DNA of 64,000 nt. Origin: Clostridium sp. cel8. GTDB lineage: Bacteria > Bacillota > Clostridia > Clostridiales > Clostridiaceae. The translations under genes and the position numbers were made by a program. The notes under the pieces are model-generated. The model did no database searches. It had not been told where the DNA came from and saw only the letters and a list, made by a program, of their open reading frames with translations. Positions 37,485-48,528 of this stretch are shown here, piece after piece; position 1 is the first letter of the stretch, and each line of letters opens with the position of its first letter. The stretch covers positions 62,001 through 126,000 of the forward strand of contig NZ_JACGAG010000003.1 in assembly GCF_014050525.1 (NCBI RefSeq), given 5' to 3'.

Positions 37485-38202
37485 CTTCACACTCTCCTTC
37501 AAATACAATAACCGATATGTTATCTCTTCCACCCTTAAGCTTACTCAATTCAACTAGTTGTCTACAAGCCTCTTCATTATTATTCCTCATTATAATATCA
37601 TACATTTCATTTAAACTCACTTCATTAGATAATCCATCTGTGCACATTAACACTTTATTTACATTTCCTAAATCTACCTTAAATATATCTACATCTACAG
37701 AAACATTAGTTCCAAGTGCCCTGGTTATTATATTTTTGTTTGGATGAACAGCTGCTTCTTCCTCAGTTATACTTCCCTCATCTATTAATTCTTGAACTAA
37801 TGAATGGTCTTTTGTAACCTTAGTTATGCCATCTTTTTTTAAAATATAGCACCCACTATCTCCAACATTTCCTATAATCATATTTTTACCTCTTACCATA
37901 CAGACAGTTATAGTTGTCCCCATTCCATTTAATTTCTTATTCTCATTAGACAATTCAAATATTTTTTTATTTGCAGCACTTATAGCTTTAAGAAGTGCAT
38001 CTTCCATACTATCCAATCTATCCATAGATTTTATATGAGAAATCGTGGTTTCAACTGCAATTTTACTTGCCACTTCTCCTGCATTATGGCCACCCATTCC
38101 ATCAGCTATTACATATATAGTAAAATTCATTCCTTTGTAGAAACTAACATAATCTTCATTCAGCTTTCTAACCTTTCCAACATCTGATAAGATCCCCACC
38201 AT
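37459..38202 (-). CDS. stp: PP2C-family protein phosphatase Stp/PrpC
   Basis: Dephosphorylates PrkC and its targets. A 247-residue PPM phosphatase: DVGKVRKLNEDYV, VIADGMGGHNAGEVAS, GTTITVCMV, NVGDSGCYI, TKDHSLVQELID and LMCTDGLSNEV, with the metal-binding aspartates. ATG is 3 bases after the rlmN stop, with AAAGGGTG inside rlmN. Its end overlaps prkC, so kinase and phosphatase are translationally coupled. Confidence 0.97.
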   Translation of the reverse strand: MVGILSDVGKVRKLNEDYVSFYKGMNFTIYVIADGMGGHNAGEVASKIAVETTISHIKSMDRLDSMEDALLKAISAANKKIFELSNENKKLNGMGTTITVCMVRGKNMIIGNVGDSGCYILKKDGITKVTKDHSLVQELIDEGSITEEEAAVHPNKNIITRALGTNVSVDVDIFKVDLGNVNKVLMCTDGLSNEVSLNEMYDIIMRNNNEEACRQLVELSKLKGGRDNISVIVFEGECEDDRDYAGK

Positions 38203-38205
38203 TTT

Positions 38206-39255
38206 CTACACCCTTTCTACTCCTTTTTTGGATTCAATATAACTTCTCCTTAATTGTCCACAAGCCGCCTCTATATCTGATCCCATTTCTTTTCTTATAG
38301 TAGTTTCTATTCCATTTTGAGATAATATATTCAAAAAATTTTCAATATTACTTTTAGATGATTTTCTAAAATCTTTCTCTTTGACTTCATTTACAGGTAT
38401 TAAATTTACATGACTTAACATACCCTTTAAAAGCATAGAGAGTTTTTTTGCACATATATTACTATCATTTACACCTCGAACCATAGCATATTCAAATGAA
38501 ACCCTTCTTCCTGTAGTATTTATATAATATTTACAGGCATCAATAATTTCACTTATTGAATATTTATTTGCAATAGGCATCATCTGTTTTCTAAGTTCAT
38601 CATAAGGGGCATGAAGTGATATTGCAAGAGTTACTTGTAACTTTCTATCTGCAAATTCAATTATTTTAGGTACTAATCCACAGGTTGAAAGAGTTATGTG
38701 CCTTTGTCCTATATTTAAACTATAGTCAGAATTTATTATATCTATAAACTTCATAACATTATCGTAGTTATCAAGTGGCTCTCCACTACCCATTAGGACA
38801 ATGTTTGATATTCTATCTCCCAATTGAGCTTGCGAGAGTAAAATCTGAGCTATTATTTCCCCAGAAGTAAGATTTCTAACCATTCCTCCTATAGTAGATG
38901 CACAAAACTTACATCCCATTTTACATCCTACCTGTGTTGAAACACATATTGAATTTCCCCTATCGTATTTCATAACTACTGTTTCTATTACATTTCCATC
39001 ATCATACTTATACAAGTACTTAAAAGTATCCTTTTTCTTGGATCTATACTCTTTAACAAGCTTTGGAATACTTATATAAAAGTTTTTCTTTAAAAGCTCT
39101 CGTAACTTTTTAGGTAGATTTTGCATTTTATCAAAATCCCACAAATCATTTTTATATATCCAATCCATAACTTGACTTGCCCTAAATGAACTTTGGCCAT
39201 TTTCCTTCATCCATTTTTTTAATTCATCTAAATTAAAATCTAAAATATTATACAT
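38206..39255 (-). CDS. rlmN: 23S rRNA A2503 / tRNA A37 C2-methyltransferase RlmN
   Basis: A 349-residue radical SAM methylase. CKMGCKFC is the cluster motif CxxxCxxC, and the C-terminal cysteine used for methyl transfer is in [29 protein letters not shown] and [12 protein letters not shown] are family blocks. The methyl-carrying cysteine is present, so it is not a Cfr-type frame loss. Between rsmB and stp, 10 and 3 bases apart. Confidence 0.96.
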   Translation of the reverse strand: MYNILDFNLDELKKWMKENGQSSFRASQVMDWIYKNDLWDFDKMQNLPKKLRELLKKNFYISIPKLVKEYRSKKKDTFKYLYKYDDGNVIETVVMKYDRGNSICVSTQVGCKMGCKFCASTIGGMVRNLTSGEIIAQILLSQAQLGDRISNIVLMGSGEPLDNYDNVMKFIDIINSDYSLNIGQRHITLSTCGLVPKIIEFADRKLQVTLAISLHAPYDELRKQMMPIANKYSISEIIDACKYYINTTGRRVSFEYAMVRGVNDSNICAKKLSMLLKGMLSHVNLIPVNEVKEKDFRKSSKSNIENFLNILSQNGIETTIRKEMGSDIEAACGQLRRSYIESKKGVERV

Positions 39256-39265
39256 ATAAATACAC

Positions 39266-40594
39266 CTATCTATTTTTTATCATTTTTGCAATAAAAAATC
39301 CATCCATATTTTTATTTGGAAGTATTGTAACATATCCTCTCTTGTGATAAATAATATTGTCTATATCTCCAAAATTAAGTTTTTCCAAAGTAAATTCAGG
39401 ATTATTTTCAATAAACCAATCTACATTTTTTTCATTTTCATTTTTATTTAAAGTGCATGTAGAATATATTAATTTTCCTCCTGGTTTTACATACTTTGCA
39501 GCATTTATCATAATCTTCTTCTGAGTTGAAATTATATCAGATATCTGATTTATATTTTTGTTCCACTTTATTTCTGGTTTTTTTCTTATTATTCCAAGTC
39601 CAGAACATGGAACATCTATAAGAACTCTATCTGCCTTTTCTCTCATTTTAGGATTGTAGTTTTGTGCATCCTGTACATATGCATCTATATTTTTTAATCC
39701 AAGCCTATCTGCATTCTTTCTTATTAATTTTATTTTATTCTCATATATATCACAGGCAACTACTTTTCCTGTATTCTCCATAATCTCTGCCATATAACAT
39801 GCTTTTCCTCCAGGCGCACTACAAAGATCCATCAAAATCATGTTTTTTTCTATATCCATTGATATTATAGGAAGCATAGCACTTTCATCTTGAACAGAAA
39901 TCATTCCCTCATTAAATAAAACATTTTTCTCTATACTACTTCCTCTATTTATTACAATTGCATCTTTACATAGCTTTGCTTTTTCTAGATTATAACCATT
40001 ATTTTTAAGTTCATTCCAACTTTCAAGAAAATTTGTCTTTAAATTATTAACTCTCACAGTAACTTTAGGAGTACTATTTAATCCATTTAGAATATCTTCT
40101 GCTATATCTTTTCCATACTGGTGTACAAATAATTTTACCATCCACATATCAAAAGAATACTTGAAACACAATTTTTTAATATAATCTTGGTCTTTTAAAT
40201 ACAATTTATCCTTATTTCTTAAGAAGTTTCTAAGAACTCCATTTACAAGTTTTGAAAGTTTCACAGACCTTTTTTTAGATAATTTTACAGCTTCATTCAC
40301 CACTGCAAATTCCGGTATTTTATCTAGATATTTTATTTGATAAATCGATATTCTAAGTATATTTTTAATATAAGAATTTTTTTTCTCTAAATCATTTTTT
40401 AAAAAGTTCTCAAGTATACAGTCAATAGTATATTTGTACTTTAGAGTTCCATATACTATTTCAGTAGCTAGTGATCTATCCTTTACATTGAGATTACTCT
40501 TATTCAATCTATTACTTAATGCTATATTTGAATATGCTCCCTTATACAAAACATCTTCAATTACATCAACTGCTGCAAGTCTAGCATTATCCAT
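39266..40594 (-). CDS. rsmB: 16S rRNA (cytosine967-C5)-methyltransferase RsmB
   Basis: 442 residues: an N-terminal NusB-like domain (about 1-140) and a Rossmann methyltransferase with [25 protein letters not shown] (the PCS cysteine) and [13 protein letters not shown] (the TCT cysteine). I chose ATG 40594 because GGAGAGAAGAAG precedes it; an ATG nine codons upstream is in frame. Follows the YugP-like peptidase gene, upstream of rlmN. Confidence 0.95.
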   Translation of the reverse strand: MDNARLAAVDVIEDVLYKGAYSNIALSNRLNKSNLNVKDRSLATEIVYGTLKYKYTIDCILENFLKNDLEKKNSYIKNILRISIYQIKYLDKIPEFAVVNEAVKLSKKRSVKLSKLVNGVLRNFLRNKDKLYLKDQDYIKKLCFKYSFDMWMVKLFVHQYGKDIAEDILNGLNSTPKVTVRVNNLKTNFLESWNELKNNGYNLEKAKLCKDAIVINRGSSIEKNVLFNEGMISVQDESAMLPIISMDIEKNMILMDLCSAPGGKACYMAEIMENTGKVVACDIYENKIKLIRKNADRLGLKNIDAYVQDAQNYNPKMREKADRVLIDVPCSGLGIIRKKPEIKWNKNINQISDIISTQKKIMINAAKYVKPGGKLIYSTCTLNKNENEKNVDWFIENNPEFTLEKLNFGDIDNIIYHKRGYVTILPNKNMDGFFIAKMIKNR

Positions 40595-40617
40595 CTTCTT
40601 CTCTCCTGTATATTTTA

Positions 40618-41301
40618 TCAATTTCTATCTCTACTTATAACAATTAATCTAAGCAAATTTGCTATTGCTGTAAGAGCAGCTGCCACATAAGTCATAGCCG
40701 CAGCACTTAGCACTTTTCTTGCTCCACTTATCTCATCACCGTATAATATCATCTTACTATCCAGTATTTTAATTGCTCTGCTAGATGCATTTAATTCCAC
40801 AGGAAGTGTTACTAATTGAAACAGTACAACTGCTGTAAAAAGTAATATTCCTAAATTCAAAAATCCTCTAAGTCCAAACATAAAGCCCAATAAAAATAGT
40901 ATCCATGAAGCACTTGAAGCAAAATTTGCTATTGGAACTATACTATTTCTTATAATAAGTGGACTATACCCTATTTGATGTTGTATTGCATGCCCTGTTT
41001 CATGGGCTGCAACTCCTATTGATGCCACTGAATTTCCATAATATACATCTTGAGAAAGACGCATTACTCTCTGTGATGGATCATAATGATCTGTAAGTTT
41101 TCCAGGAATTAATTCAACTGGTACATCATAAAGTCCACTTGAATCCAAAAGTTTTCTTGCAACCTGAGCTCCCGTATATCCATTTCTACTTCTATATCTG
41201 GAATATTTATTGAATGTAGAAGTTACTTTATATTGAGCATATGCTGCAATTACAAGTGCTGGTATCAATATAACAAAACTTCCATCAAAATAAAAAGGCA
41301 T
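40618..41301 (-). CDS. YugP-family zinc metallopeptidase (membrane)
   Basis: A 227-residue integral membrane protein with the HEXXH-like motif HETGHAIQH near residue 99, preceded by SVASIGVAAHE. Hydrophobic segments are seen near 8-24, 120-165 and 200-220. The family (DUF zinc_peptidase_2) is found next to fmt/def/rsmB in clostridia; its substrate is unknown. Downstream of fmt, 37 bases. Confidence 0.85.
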   Translation of the reverse strand: MPFYFDGSFVILIPALVIAAYAQYKVTSTFNKYSRYRSRNGYTGAQVARKLLDSSGLYDVPVELIPGKLTDHYDPSQRVMRLSQDVYYGNSVASIGVAAHETGHAIQHQIGYSPLIIRNSIVPIANFASSASWILFLLGFMFGLRGFLNLGILLFTAVVLFQLVTLPVELNASSRAIKILDSKMILYGDEISGARKVLSAAAMTYVAAALTAIANLLRLIVISRDRN

Positions 41302-41338
41302 AATAATTATTCTCCTTTCTGAATATACTAATTTTTCA

Positions 41339-42271
41339 CTATGTTCCTAAAATCAATCCACTTTCTATAGAATTTCCTCTTATAAATTCACTAACTTCCA
41401 TTGCTCTTTTGCCTGGAAATTGTATTTTATCAATCAAAATTACTTTATCCATAGTACATACTTTTATACCTTTTTCAGATACATTAATCAAAGTTCCAGG
41501 TTTATCTTTTGCTATTTCATCAAGCACTGAAACCCTATACACCTTCATAGTTTTACCTTTGTATTTAGTATAAGCAACTGGCCAAGGATTAAGACCTCTT
41601 ACAAAATTTTTTATATCTTTGGCATTTGATTCCCAATTTATATTTGCAATAGACTTATTTAACATTTTTGCATAATCTGTAGTAGACTCACCTTGTTTTT
41701 TTCTCTGTACAGTTCCATTTATAATTCCATCTATAGTTTTTATAAGAAGATCTGCTCCATCTTCCATTAAAATATCATGAAGCTGTCCTGCTGTCATATC
41801 TGGTCCAATTTGAACTTTACTAGCTAGCAATATATCTCCAGTATCAAGTCCTTCATCCATAAACATAGTTGTATTTCCAGTTTCTCTTTCTCCATTTATT
41901 ATGCACCAGTTTATTGGAGCTGCCCCTCTGTATTTTGGAAGAAGTGAAGCATGGAGGTTTATACATCCATACTTCGGTATATCAAGTACTTCCCTTGTCA
42001 ATATCTGACCATAGGCAACTACAACTATAAAGTCAGGCTTCATACTCTTTAATGCATCTAAACATTTCCTATCACTTTTAAGCTTTTCTGGCTGATATAC
42101 ATCTATTCCAGAAACTACCGCTACTTCTTTGACTGGAGATTTAGAAAGTTTTTTTCCTCTTCCCTTTGGCCTGTCAGGCTGAGTAAAAACTGCTTTTACA
42201 TTATATCTCTCTATCAACTTTTTTAAAGATGGCACTGCAAAATCTGGAGTGCCCATAAAAACTATATCCAT
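41339..42271 (-). CDS. fmt: Methionyl-tRNA formyltransferase
   Basis: Formylates initiator Met-tRNA. 310 residues: [19 protein letters not shown], the formyl-transfer motif [18 protein letters not shown] with the catalytic Asn-His pair, and a C-terminal OB domain. ATG after GGAGATAA. It follows def by 18 bases, the classic def-fmt pair. Confidence 0.97.
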   Translation of the reverse strand: MDIVFMGTPDFAVPSLKKLIERYNVKAVFTQPDRPKGRGKKLSKSPVKEVAVVSGIDVYQPEKLKSDRKCLDALKSMKPDFIVVVAYGQILTREVLDIPKYGCINLHASLLPKYRGAAPINWCIINGERETGNTTMFMDEGLDTGDILLASKVQIGPDMTAGQLHDILMEDGADLLIKTIDGIINGTVQRKKQGESTTDYAKMLNKSIANINWESNAKDIKNFVRGLNPWPVAYTKYKGKTMKVYRVSVLDEIAKDKPGTLINVSEKGIKVCTMDKVILIDKIQFPGKRAMEVSEFIRGNSIESGLILGT

Positions 42272-42289
42272 AAATTAAAATTATCTCCT

Positions 42290-42730
42290 TTACTTCTTGA
42301 TTTTATCTATATATAAAATACCATCTAAATGATCTATCTCATGACAGAAAGCTCTTGCCAAAAGGTCTTCTCCCTCAATTACTACTTCTTCCCCTTTTTC
42401 ATTTAGTGCTTTTACCTTAACTCTTTTTGGCCTTTCAACTTCCTCTTGTCTTCCAGGAATACTTAGGCATCCTTCTACATCTACATAACTTCCCTCTGTT
42501 TCTATAATCTCTGGATTTATAAGTTTTATTACTCCCTTTCCAATATCTATTACTATAACTCTCTTCAATACTCCAACTTGTGGAGCTGCAAGTCCTACTC
42601 CATTTGCATCGTGTAAAGTTTCTTCCATATCATCAAGTAGTGTAATTATTCTATCATTTATAACATCAACTTTTCTACTCTTTTTTCTAAGCAAATCATC
42701 TCCATATTTTACTATATTTCTAAGTGCCAT
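42290..42730 (-). CDS. def: Peptide deformylase
   Basis: Removes N-formyl groups from nascent proteins. 146 residues with the three metal-site motifs: [18 protein letters not shown] and [13 protein letters not shown] behind GGGAGAGATTTTA. Between priA and fmt. Confidence 0.98.
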   Translation of the reverse strand: MALRNIVKYGDDLLRKKSRKVDVINDRIITLLDDMEETLHDANGVGLAAPQVGVLKRVIVIDIGKGVIKLINPEIIETEGSYVDVEGCLSIPGRQEEVERPKRVKVKALNEKGEEVVIEGEDLLARAFCHEIDHLDGILYIDKIKK

Positions 42731-42764
42731 TAAAATCTCTCCCTTTCTAAAAATAAAATATATA

Positions 42765-44972
42765 TTATAGTGTATTATTTGGATTTATATCTATGCTAAT
42801 TTTTATGTCACTATGAACATCTTTAGTTAAATTATACACTGTTTTCTTTATTTTTTGTGCTATTTTTAAATCAATTTTACCCTTTATAATTATCTGCCAT
42901 CTAAATAATTCTTTTATCTTTGATATAACACATGGACATGGTCCTAATATCTTAATTTTATCATTTTTTTGCAATATATTTCTTAAAAATATAGCAACAT
43001 TTTGTATATTTTTTATTAATATAGCTTCATTTTTGCTATTCATATTTATAAGAAGCATGTTACAAAATGGCGGATAATCCATTTCTTTTCTTATATTCAT
43101 TTCTTCTCTATAAAAGCTCTTATAATCATTTAAAGCTGAATATTTAATACTATAATTGTCTGGGCTATAGGTTTGAACTACAACATTTCCTGCTTTTTCA
43201 CCTCTTCCTGCTCTTCCAGAAACCTGAGTTATAATTTGATATGTCCTTTCTGCAGATCTAAAATCCGGTAAATTCAAGGAAACATCTGCAGCTATTACTC
43301 CAACAAGTGTGACATTCTTAAAGTCAAGACCTTTTGCAATCATCTGAGTTCCTATTAATATATCTGCACCTTGATTTTTAAAAGTATTATAAATATTTTC
43401 ATAAGAGTGCTTTGATCTTGTAGTATCAAAATCCATTCTCAAAACTCTAGCTTTTGGAAATTCATTTTTTACTAATTCCTCTATTTTTTCTGTACCAACC
43501 CCAAAATATTTAACATACTTACTTCCACACTTAGGACAGATTTTTGGTATATTTTCCCTGCTACCGCAATAATGACAAACAAGTTTTTTCATATCTCTAT
43601 GATATGTAAGTGAGATATCACAATTTTTACACTTAAATATATATCCACATTTCCTACAAGATACAAATGTAGAAAATCCTCTTCTATTTAAAAATAATAT
43701 TATCTGTTCATTTTTAGCCAATCTATCAGAAATCATATTATAGAGTTTCTTACTAAACATAGAAGTATTTCCAGATGCCAATTCATCTCTCATATCAACA
43801 ACATCTATTTTAGGCATATTTGCTCCATCAGCTCTATTTTTTATTTCAATAAGCTCTATCTCACCTTTTTCACATCTACTATATGTTTCTATTGAAGGAG
43901 TGGCTGAACCAAGTATCATCTTACAATTATATTGATTGCATTTCATTTCTCCAATTTCCCTTGCATTGTATTTTGGATTGCTTTCTGATTTATAGCTTTC
44001 TTCATGTTCCTCATCTATTATAATAAGTCCAAGGTTGGAAAATGGAAGAAAAATAGCAGACCTTGCCCCTATAGCAACTTTTACTTGTTTCCTTTTAACT
44101 CTCATCCATTCATCATATCTTTCCCCATCAGAAAGTCTACTGTGAAATACACTTATGTTATTTCCAAACCTACCTTTAAATCTTTCAACCATCTGTGGTG
44201 TAAGTGCTATTTCAGGTACTAATATTATACATTCTCTCCCAGAAGATATAACTTTATCAACTATATGCATATATATTTCTGTCTTACCACTTCCAGTAAC
44301 TCCATGTATAAGAAAAATCTTATTTTGAGAATTCATTATAGATTTTACTGTGCTAGTTTGCTCAGAATTTAGAATCTTTTTTGAATAAAGTTTATAAGTT
44401 GTACTATCATATCTTGCTACAGTCTTTTTTTTAGTTAGAATAAAGCCATGTTTAATCATAGTATTTATAGATGAAATTGATATATTGTACTTTTTATTTA
44501 AAAAGTTTCTTGTATACTTTCCCTCATTTTTACATATGATATCATAAATCTTAGCATAGGGATCTTTAATAAATCTTCCACTTAAATTTTTACCTTTATA
44601 TAAAAGAACTTCTTTTTTGTGTTTCATACCTTTAAATATTCCAGTTGGTATAAATACCTTTATGCATTCTAAATAAGTACACAAGTATCTATTTCTCATT
44701 TTTTCAATCAGCTCAAAATCTTTTTCTGTAAAAAGAGGAAACTCATCACATACTTTCAATAGCGATTTAATTTTAATTTTTGTTTCAGTAATTTCCGTAT
44801 TTTCATAGAGTTTTACTATAAATCCATCTATACTCTTATTTTTAAATCCAAAAGGTACTTTTACATGAGTACCTATTGTAACTTTATCTTTCATATTATC
44901 TGGTATTTTATAAGTAAAAATTTTATCCAGTTCAACAAAATTATTATTTACAATTACGCCTGCATAATTCAC
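42765..44972 (-). CDS. priA: Primosomal protein N' (PriA helicase)
   Basis: Restarts collapsed forks. The 735-residue protein has the 3'-BD and winged-helix N-terminus, Walker [14 protein letters not shown] near 226, DEEH box near 322, a zinc domain with [13 protein letters not shown] and CHYCGSR...CPKCGSKY, and the helicase C lobe with [20 protein letters not shown]. The start is GTG (44972) behind AAGGGTGATAAG. Follows coaBC, with a hairpin in the gap. Confidence 0.97.
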   Translation of the reverse strand: MNYAGVIVNNNFVELDKIFTYKIPDNMKDKVTIGTHVKVPFGFKNKSIDGFIVKLYENTEITETKIKIKSLLKVCDEFPLFTEKDFELIEKMRNRYLCTYLECIKVFIPTGIFKGMKHKKEVLLYKGKNLSGRFIKDPYAKIYDIICKNEGKYTRNFLNKKYNISISSINTMIKHGFILTKKKTVARYDSTTYKLYSKKILNSEQTSTVKSIMNSQNKIFLIHGVTGSGKTEIYMHIVDKVISSGRECIILVPEIALTPQMVERFKGRFGNNISVFHSRLSDGERYDEWMRVKRKQVKVAIGARSAIFLPFSNLGLIIIDEEHEESYKSESNPKYNAREIGEMKCNQYNCKMILGSATPSIETYSRCEKGEIELIEIKNRADGANMPKIDVVDMRDELASGNTSMFSKKLYNMISDRLAKNEQIILFLNRRGFSTFVSCRKCGYIFKCKNCDISLTYHRDMKKLVCHYCGSRENIPKICPKCGSKYVKYFGVGTEKIEELVKNEFPKARVLRMDFDTTRSKHSYENIYNTFKNQGADILIGTQMIAKGLDFKNVTLVGVIAADVSLNLPDFRSAERTYQIITQVSGRAGRGEKAGNVVVQTYSPDNYSIKYSALNDYKSFYREEMNIRKEMDYPPFCNMLLINMNSKNEAILIKNIQNVAIFLRNILQKNDKIKILGPCPCVISKIKELFRWQIIIKGKIDLKIAQKIKKTVYNLTKDVHSDIKISIDINPNNTL

Positions 44973-45003
44973 CTTATCACCCTTTTAATTCCACACATCA
45001 AAT

Positions 45004-45028
45004 AAGAGAGGTATGTAGAACCCCTCTT
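45004..45028 (-). terminator. Hairpin between coaBC and priA (terminator-like)
   Basis: A 9-bp stem (45004-45012 and 45020-45028, one wobble pair) begins 3 bases past the coaBC stop. The following minus-strand bases are ATTTGATG, a poor T run, so only partial termination is expected. Confidence 0.45.
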
Positions 45029-45031
45029 AAT

Positions 45032-46225
45032 CTAATCTACTTCATTTATTATATCAAATAACTTTCTAGCTAGGTTTCTTTTACTCATCTTTGATAAGTC
45101 AAATTTCTTGCCATCTCTTGATATTATAGTTGCTTTATTGTCATCTGATGAAAATCCAACTTCACTTGATGCTATATTATTTGCAACTATATAATCCAGA
45201 TTTTTCTTCTTAAGCTTTTTTGATGCATTTTCTATTAAATTGCTACTCTCTGCTGCAAAACCCACAAGAATTTGATCTTTCTTAATCTCACCAATTTTTT
45301 TCAATATGTCAGTATCTTTTACAAGTTCAAGTAAAAATTCGCTCTGTACCTTTTTAATTTTCTCATTAGAATAGTTTTTAGGTTTATAATCCGCTACTGC
45401 AGCAGATTTTACAACTATATCCTGAGAATCGAAATTATCCAACACGCTTAAAAGCATTTCTTTGTTTGTATTTACGCCTATGTACTTTACTCCAAATGGC
45501 ACAGGTAAATTAGTAGGTCCAGAAATAAGTGTAACCTCTGCCCCTCTATCCCTTGCCTCTTCCGCTATAGAATAGCCCATTTTACCTGATGATCTATTTG
45601 TTATATACCTTACAGGATCTATGTGAGCTAAAGTAGGTCCTGCTGTAACAAGTACTTTTTTGCCTTTCAAGTCCTTCTTGTCATATAACATGCTACACAC
45701 AACATCTGCTATAAAACTTGGATTAGGAAGTTTTCCTTCTCCTGTATCACCACAGGCAAGCCTACCACTATCCGGTTCTATAAATTTATAACCCAATTTT
45801 GACAATTTATCTATATTTGATTGAACAATTGGATTCATATACATATTAGTATTCATAGCAGGAGAAAAAACCACTGGAGCATTAGTAGCCATTATAGTAG
45901 TGGTCAAAAGGTCATCTGCTATCCCATTTGCAACTTTTCCTATTACATTTGCTGTAGCAGGTGCAACAAGCAATAAATCCGCTCGCTTTGCCAAAGAGAT
46001 ATGTCTTATTTCCCATGCTTTAGGTTCAGAAAACATATCTACGCTTACCGTATTCTGGCTTATAGTTTGAAAAGTCAATGGAGTCACAAATTTACAAGCT
46101 GATTTAGTCATTATTACATGGACATCGATTTTTTTCTTTTTAAGTTTACTAACTATATCAAGAGCTTTATATGCTGCTATACCTCCAGTTACTCCAATAA
46201 CTACCGTTTTTTGGTCTTTATCCAT
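45032..46225 (-). CDS. coaBC: CoaBC: phosphopantothenoylcysteine decarboxylase/synthetase
   Basis: A bifunctional 397-residue CoA-synthesis enzyme. The N-terminal flavoprotein half has GVTGGIAAYKALDI, HISLAKRADLLLVAPATANV and the PAMNTNMYMNP substrate loop; the C-terminal CoaB half has VTAGPTLAHIDPVRYITNRS and SAAVADYKPKN. ATG overlaps the rpoZ stop by one base. Order gmk-rpoZ-coaBC-priA-def-fmt is standard. Confidence 0.97.
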   Translation of the reverse strand: MDKDQKTVVIGVTGGIAAYKALDIVSKLKKKKIDVHVIMTKSACKFVTPLTFQTISQNTVSVDMFSEPKAWEIRHISLAKRADLLLVAPATANVIGKVANGIADDLLTTTIMATNAPVVFSPAMNTNMYMNPIVQSNIDKLSKLGYKFIEPDSGRLACGDTGEGKLPNPSFIADVVCSMLYDKKDLKGKKVLVTAGPTLAHIDPVRYITNRSSGKMGYSIAEEARDRGAEVTLISGPTNLPVPFGVKYIGVNTNKEMLLSVLDNFDSQDIVVKSAAVADYKPKNYSNEKIKKVQSEFLLELVKDTDILKKIGEIKKDQILVGFAAESSNLIENASKKLKKKNLDYIVANNIASSEVGFSSDDNKATIISRDGKKFDLSKMSKRNLARKLFDIINEVD

Positions 46226-46443
46226 TACTTTATACCTTCTTTTAAAGTTTTAAAATCTATAAGACCCCTATCAACTTCATTTATGGCTATAGTAACTGGT
46301 TTAGTAGAATCAATATCAACCATTGACTCCGATCCTTCTACCAATTGTCTTGCTCTTTTAGAAACTATAGTTATTAATGCATATCTATTATCTACTTTTT
46401 TTAACAAGTCCACAATAGATGGATTTATCATAGAATTATTCAT
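46225..46443 (-). CDS. rpoZ: RNA polymerase omega subunit
   Basis: A 72-residue omega: SMINPSIVDLLKKVDNRYAL and SKRARQLVEG are the conserved segments; IAINEVDRGLIDF gives the C-terminal part. ATG at 46443 with AGGAGGATATAAGTA upstream, overlapping the end of gmk by 8 bases. Confidence 0.95.
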   Translation of the reverse strand: MNNSMINPSIVDLLKKVDNRYALITIVSKRARQLVEGSESMVDIDSTKPVTIAINEVDRGLIDFKTLKEGIK

Positions 46444-47053
46444 TACTTATATCCTCCTTAGATTTAAATATTTCATCCTTTACTCTGTCTACCCTACACT
46501 TTTCAGCTGTAATTATACTTTCAATGTTTTTTACTGCATTTTCAACAGTATCGTTGACAACTGCATAATTATATTTTGATATGTAATTTATTTCTTTATA
46601 TGCTGAATTAAATCTAGTCATAAGTGATTCCTGTGTTTCACTTCCTCTATTTATTATTCTCTTTTTAAGTTCTTCCATAGAAGGTGGAAGTATAAATATG
46701 AAAACACCTTGAGGATAATTTTTCTTTACTTTAAGTGCACCTTGTATGTCTATTTCAAGTATTACATCTTTTCCTAGATTTATTGCCTCAAGAACCTTGT
46801 CTTTTGGAGTTCCATAATAATTACCATAAACCTCAGCATACTCTAAAAAATCATTGTTTTTTATTTTACTTTCAAATTCCTCTTTTGTCAAAAAATAATA
46901 ATTTGAACCATCTACCTCTCCTGCTCTTGGTTTTCTAGTAGTTGCAGAAACAGATATCCAAAGATCATTTTTCTTAATAAGCTCTTTACACACAGTGCCC
47001 TTTCCTGCTCCTGATGGCCCTGATATTATAACTAAAAGTCCCTTTTTTTTCAT
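46436..47053 (-). CDS. gmk: Guanylate kinase
   Basis: GMP + ATP to GDP + ADP; supplies GTP and influences (p)ppGpp and CodY physiology. 205 residues: P-loop ISGPSGAGKGTVCKEL, SVSATTRKPRAGEVDG, YFLTKEEFE and YGTPKDKVLEA. ATG overlaps the remA stop by one base. Confidence 0.97.
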   Translation of the reverse strand: MKKKGLLVIISGPSGAGKGTVCKELIKKNDLWISVSATTRKPRAGEVDGSNYYFLTKEEFESKIKNNDFLEYAEVYGNYYGTPKDKVLEAINLGKDVILEIDIQGALKVKKNYPQGVFIFILPPSMEELKKRIINRGSETQESLMTRFNSAYKEINYISKYNYAVVNDTVENAVKNIESIITAEKCRVDRVKDEIFKSKEDISNE

Positions 47054-47331
47054 TATTCCTCAACCTCTGTTATATCTTCATCTACTTCTTTGTTAGATGA
47101 CAATCTATGTGCTACAGTTTCAGGTTGTACAGCAGACAGTATTACATGATCACTATCTGTTATTATAACAGCTCTAGTTCTTCTCCCATAAGTTGCATCT
47201 ATAAGCATGCCTCTGTCCCTTGCTTCCTGTATTATTCTCTTTATTGGAGCAGATTCCGGACTTACTATAGCCACCAATCTATTTGCCGAAACAATATTTC
47301 CAAAACCTATATTTATTAATTTTATGCCCAT
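47053..47331 (-). CDS. remA: RemA/DUF370-family regulator
   Basis: A 92-residue member of the RemA family: [58 protein letters not shown]. RemA in Bacillus is a DNA-binding activator of biofilm matrix genes; in clostridia the target is unknown. The acidic tail (about 10 residues after 82) is extra. Between yicC and gmk, the conserved order. Confidence 0.93.
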   Translation of the reverse strand: MGIKLINIGFGNIVSANRLVAIVSPESAPIKRIIQEARDRGMLIDATYGRRTRAVIITDSDHVILSAVQPETVAHRLSSNKEVDEDITEVEE

Positions 47332-47349
47332 ACGCTTCCTCCTATATAT

Positions 47350-48228
47350 CTATTCTATATTTTGAATTTGTTCTCTAATTTTTTCTATTTCATTTTTTAT
47401 ATTTATAACCAAATTAGTTACATCTAAATTTGTAGACTTAGATGCTATGGTATTGGCTTCTCTATTCATTTCCTGCAGTATAAAATCAAGTTTCCTGCCA
47501 ACAGGCTCATCTAATGTGAGGGTATCTTGAAATTGTCCTACATGACTTTTAAGCCTTACAATTTCCTCATCAATACAGGACTTATCAGCAAATATTGCAA
47601 CTTCCATTGCAATTCTCTCTTCATCTAAATCATAACCATCTCTAAGTTCTTTAATCCTATCTCTAAGCTTATTCCTAAATTCTTCTACCAAATTTACAGA
47701 TATTTTATTTATCTTATCTAAATATTTCTGAATTAAATTACATTTTAAAATTATATCACCTTTAAGTTTGGCTCCTTCTTTTTCCCTCATATTCAAAAGC
47801 ATATTAAGTGCATCTTCTAATGCAACTTTTAACACACTCCAAATTTCATCTAAATCCTCATCTTCTCGCTTCAATGTAATTACATCTGGAAATTTAGAAA
47901 TAAGATCTATAGACGGTTGTTCTTTTATGCCATATTTATCTTTTATCTTATTCAAACAATCTACATAACTTTCCATAAGATCTTCATCTAATATAGCTTT
48001 TCCTTTTTTGTTTCCATAATCATTTTGAGTAATAAAAACATCTACCTTACCTCTACTTATTTGTTTTAGTATAAGACTTCTAATTTTACCTTCGATTGGC
48101 ATAAAGCTCTTTGGCATTCTTATATTCAAATCACAATATCTATGATTTACTGTTTTTATTTCCACATCAAAACTTATATCTGAGCTATCACTACTTCCCC
48201 TTCCAAATCCAGTCATACTTTTAATCAT
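47350..48228 (-). CDS. yicC: YicC-family endoribonuclease
   Basis: A 292-residue YicC protein: MIKSMTGFGRGSS at the start, VEIKTVNHRYCDLNIRMP, and the C-terminal DEEIVRLKSHVGQF...GRKLDFILQEMNREANTI. E. coli YicC cuts sRNA; the clostridial role is inferred. I chose ATG 48228, the usual start, with GGAAGGATGA upstream; an ATG seven codons earlier is also in frame. A good promoter lies just upstream. Confidence 0.94.
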   Translation of the reverse strand: MIKSMTGFGRGSSDSSDISFDVEIKTVNHRYCDLNIRMPKSFMPIEGKIRSLILKQISRGKVDVFITQNDYGNKKGKAILDEDLMESYVDCLNKIKDKYGIKEQPSIDLISKFPDVITLKREDEDLDEIWSVLKVALEDALNMLLNMREKEGAKLKGDIILKCNLIQKYLDKINKISVNLVEEFRNKLRDRIKELRDGYDLDEERIAMEVAIFADKSCIDEEIVRLKSHVGQFQDTLTLDEPVGRKLDFILQEMNREANTIASKSTNLDVTNLVINIKNEIEKIREQIQNIE

Positions 48229-48274
48229 TAAAATTTCATCCTTCCACATATGCTTTATTAAAAAGCCAGTAATA

Positions 48275-48304
48275 ATTATACTTTAACATAAATTATAATT
48301 TCAA
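48275..48304 (-). promoter_or_regulatory. Probable yicC promoter
   Basis: Minus strand TTGAAA (48304-48299), an 18-base spacer, then a perfect TATAAT (48280-48275), 47 bases before the yicC ATG. It would drive yicC-remA-gmk-rpoZ-coaBC. Confidence 0.55.
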
Positions 48305-48447
48305 GACATTTAATATTCTAATAATTATAATATTAAATATCAAATTAAAAGTTAAATCCTAGTTCAAAACGATTATACCATAAAATTCATATACTTGGAT
48401 TGTCTTAAAACAGTTTTTATAAAATATTTTTCACACTTTAATAAATA

Positions 48448-48485
48448 GGACTTAATATCTAAAATAAATACTAGATATTAAATCC
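48448..48485 (-). terminator. Terminator-like hairpin after spoIVA
   Basis: A 13-bp stem (48448-48460 and 48473-48485, one wobble pair) with a 12-base loop. The following minus-strand bases (TATTTATTAA) are T-rich but not a continuous run. Confidence 0.5.
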
Positions 48486-48528
48486 CACTTACAAATGCAA
48501 TGAAAATGTATTATCTACTTTTACCAAA

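Larger units (their letters stand above)
48229..48528. other. Intergenic region between spoIVA and yicC
   Basis: About 300 bases, A/T-rich. It holds the yicC promoter (48275-48304), a second extended -10 (TGG TATAAT, 48380-48372 on the minus strand) and the spoIVA terminator-like hairpin (48448-48485). No reading frame is supported. Confidence 0.6.
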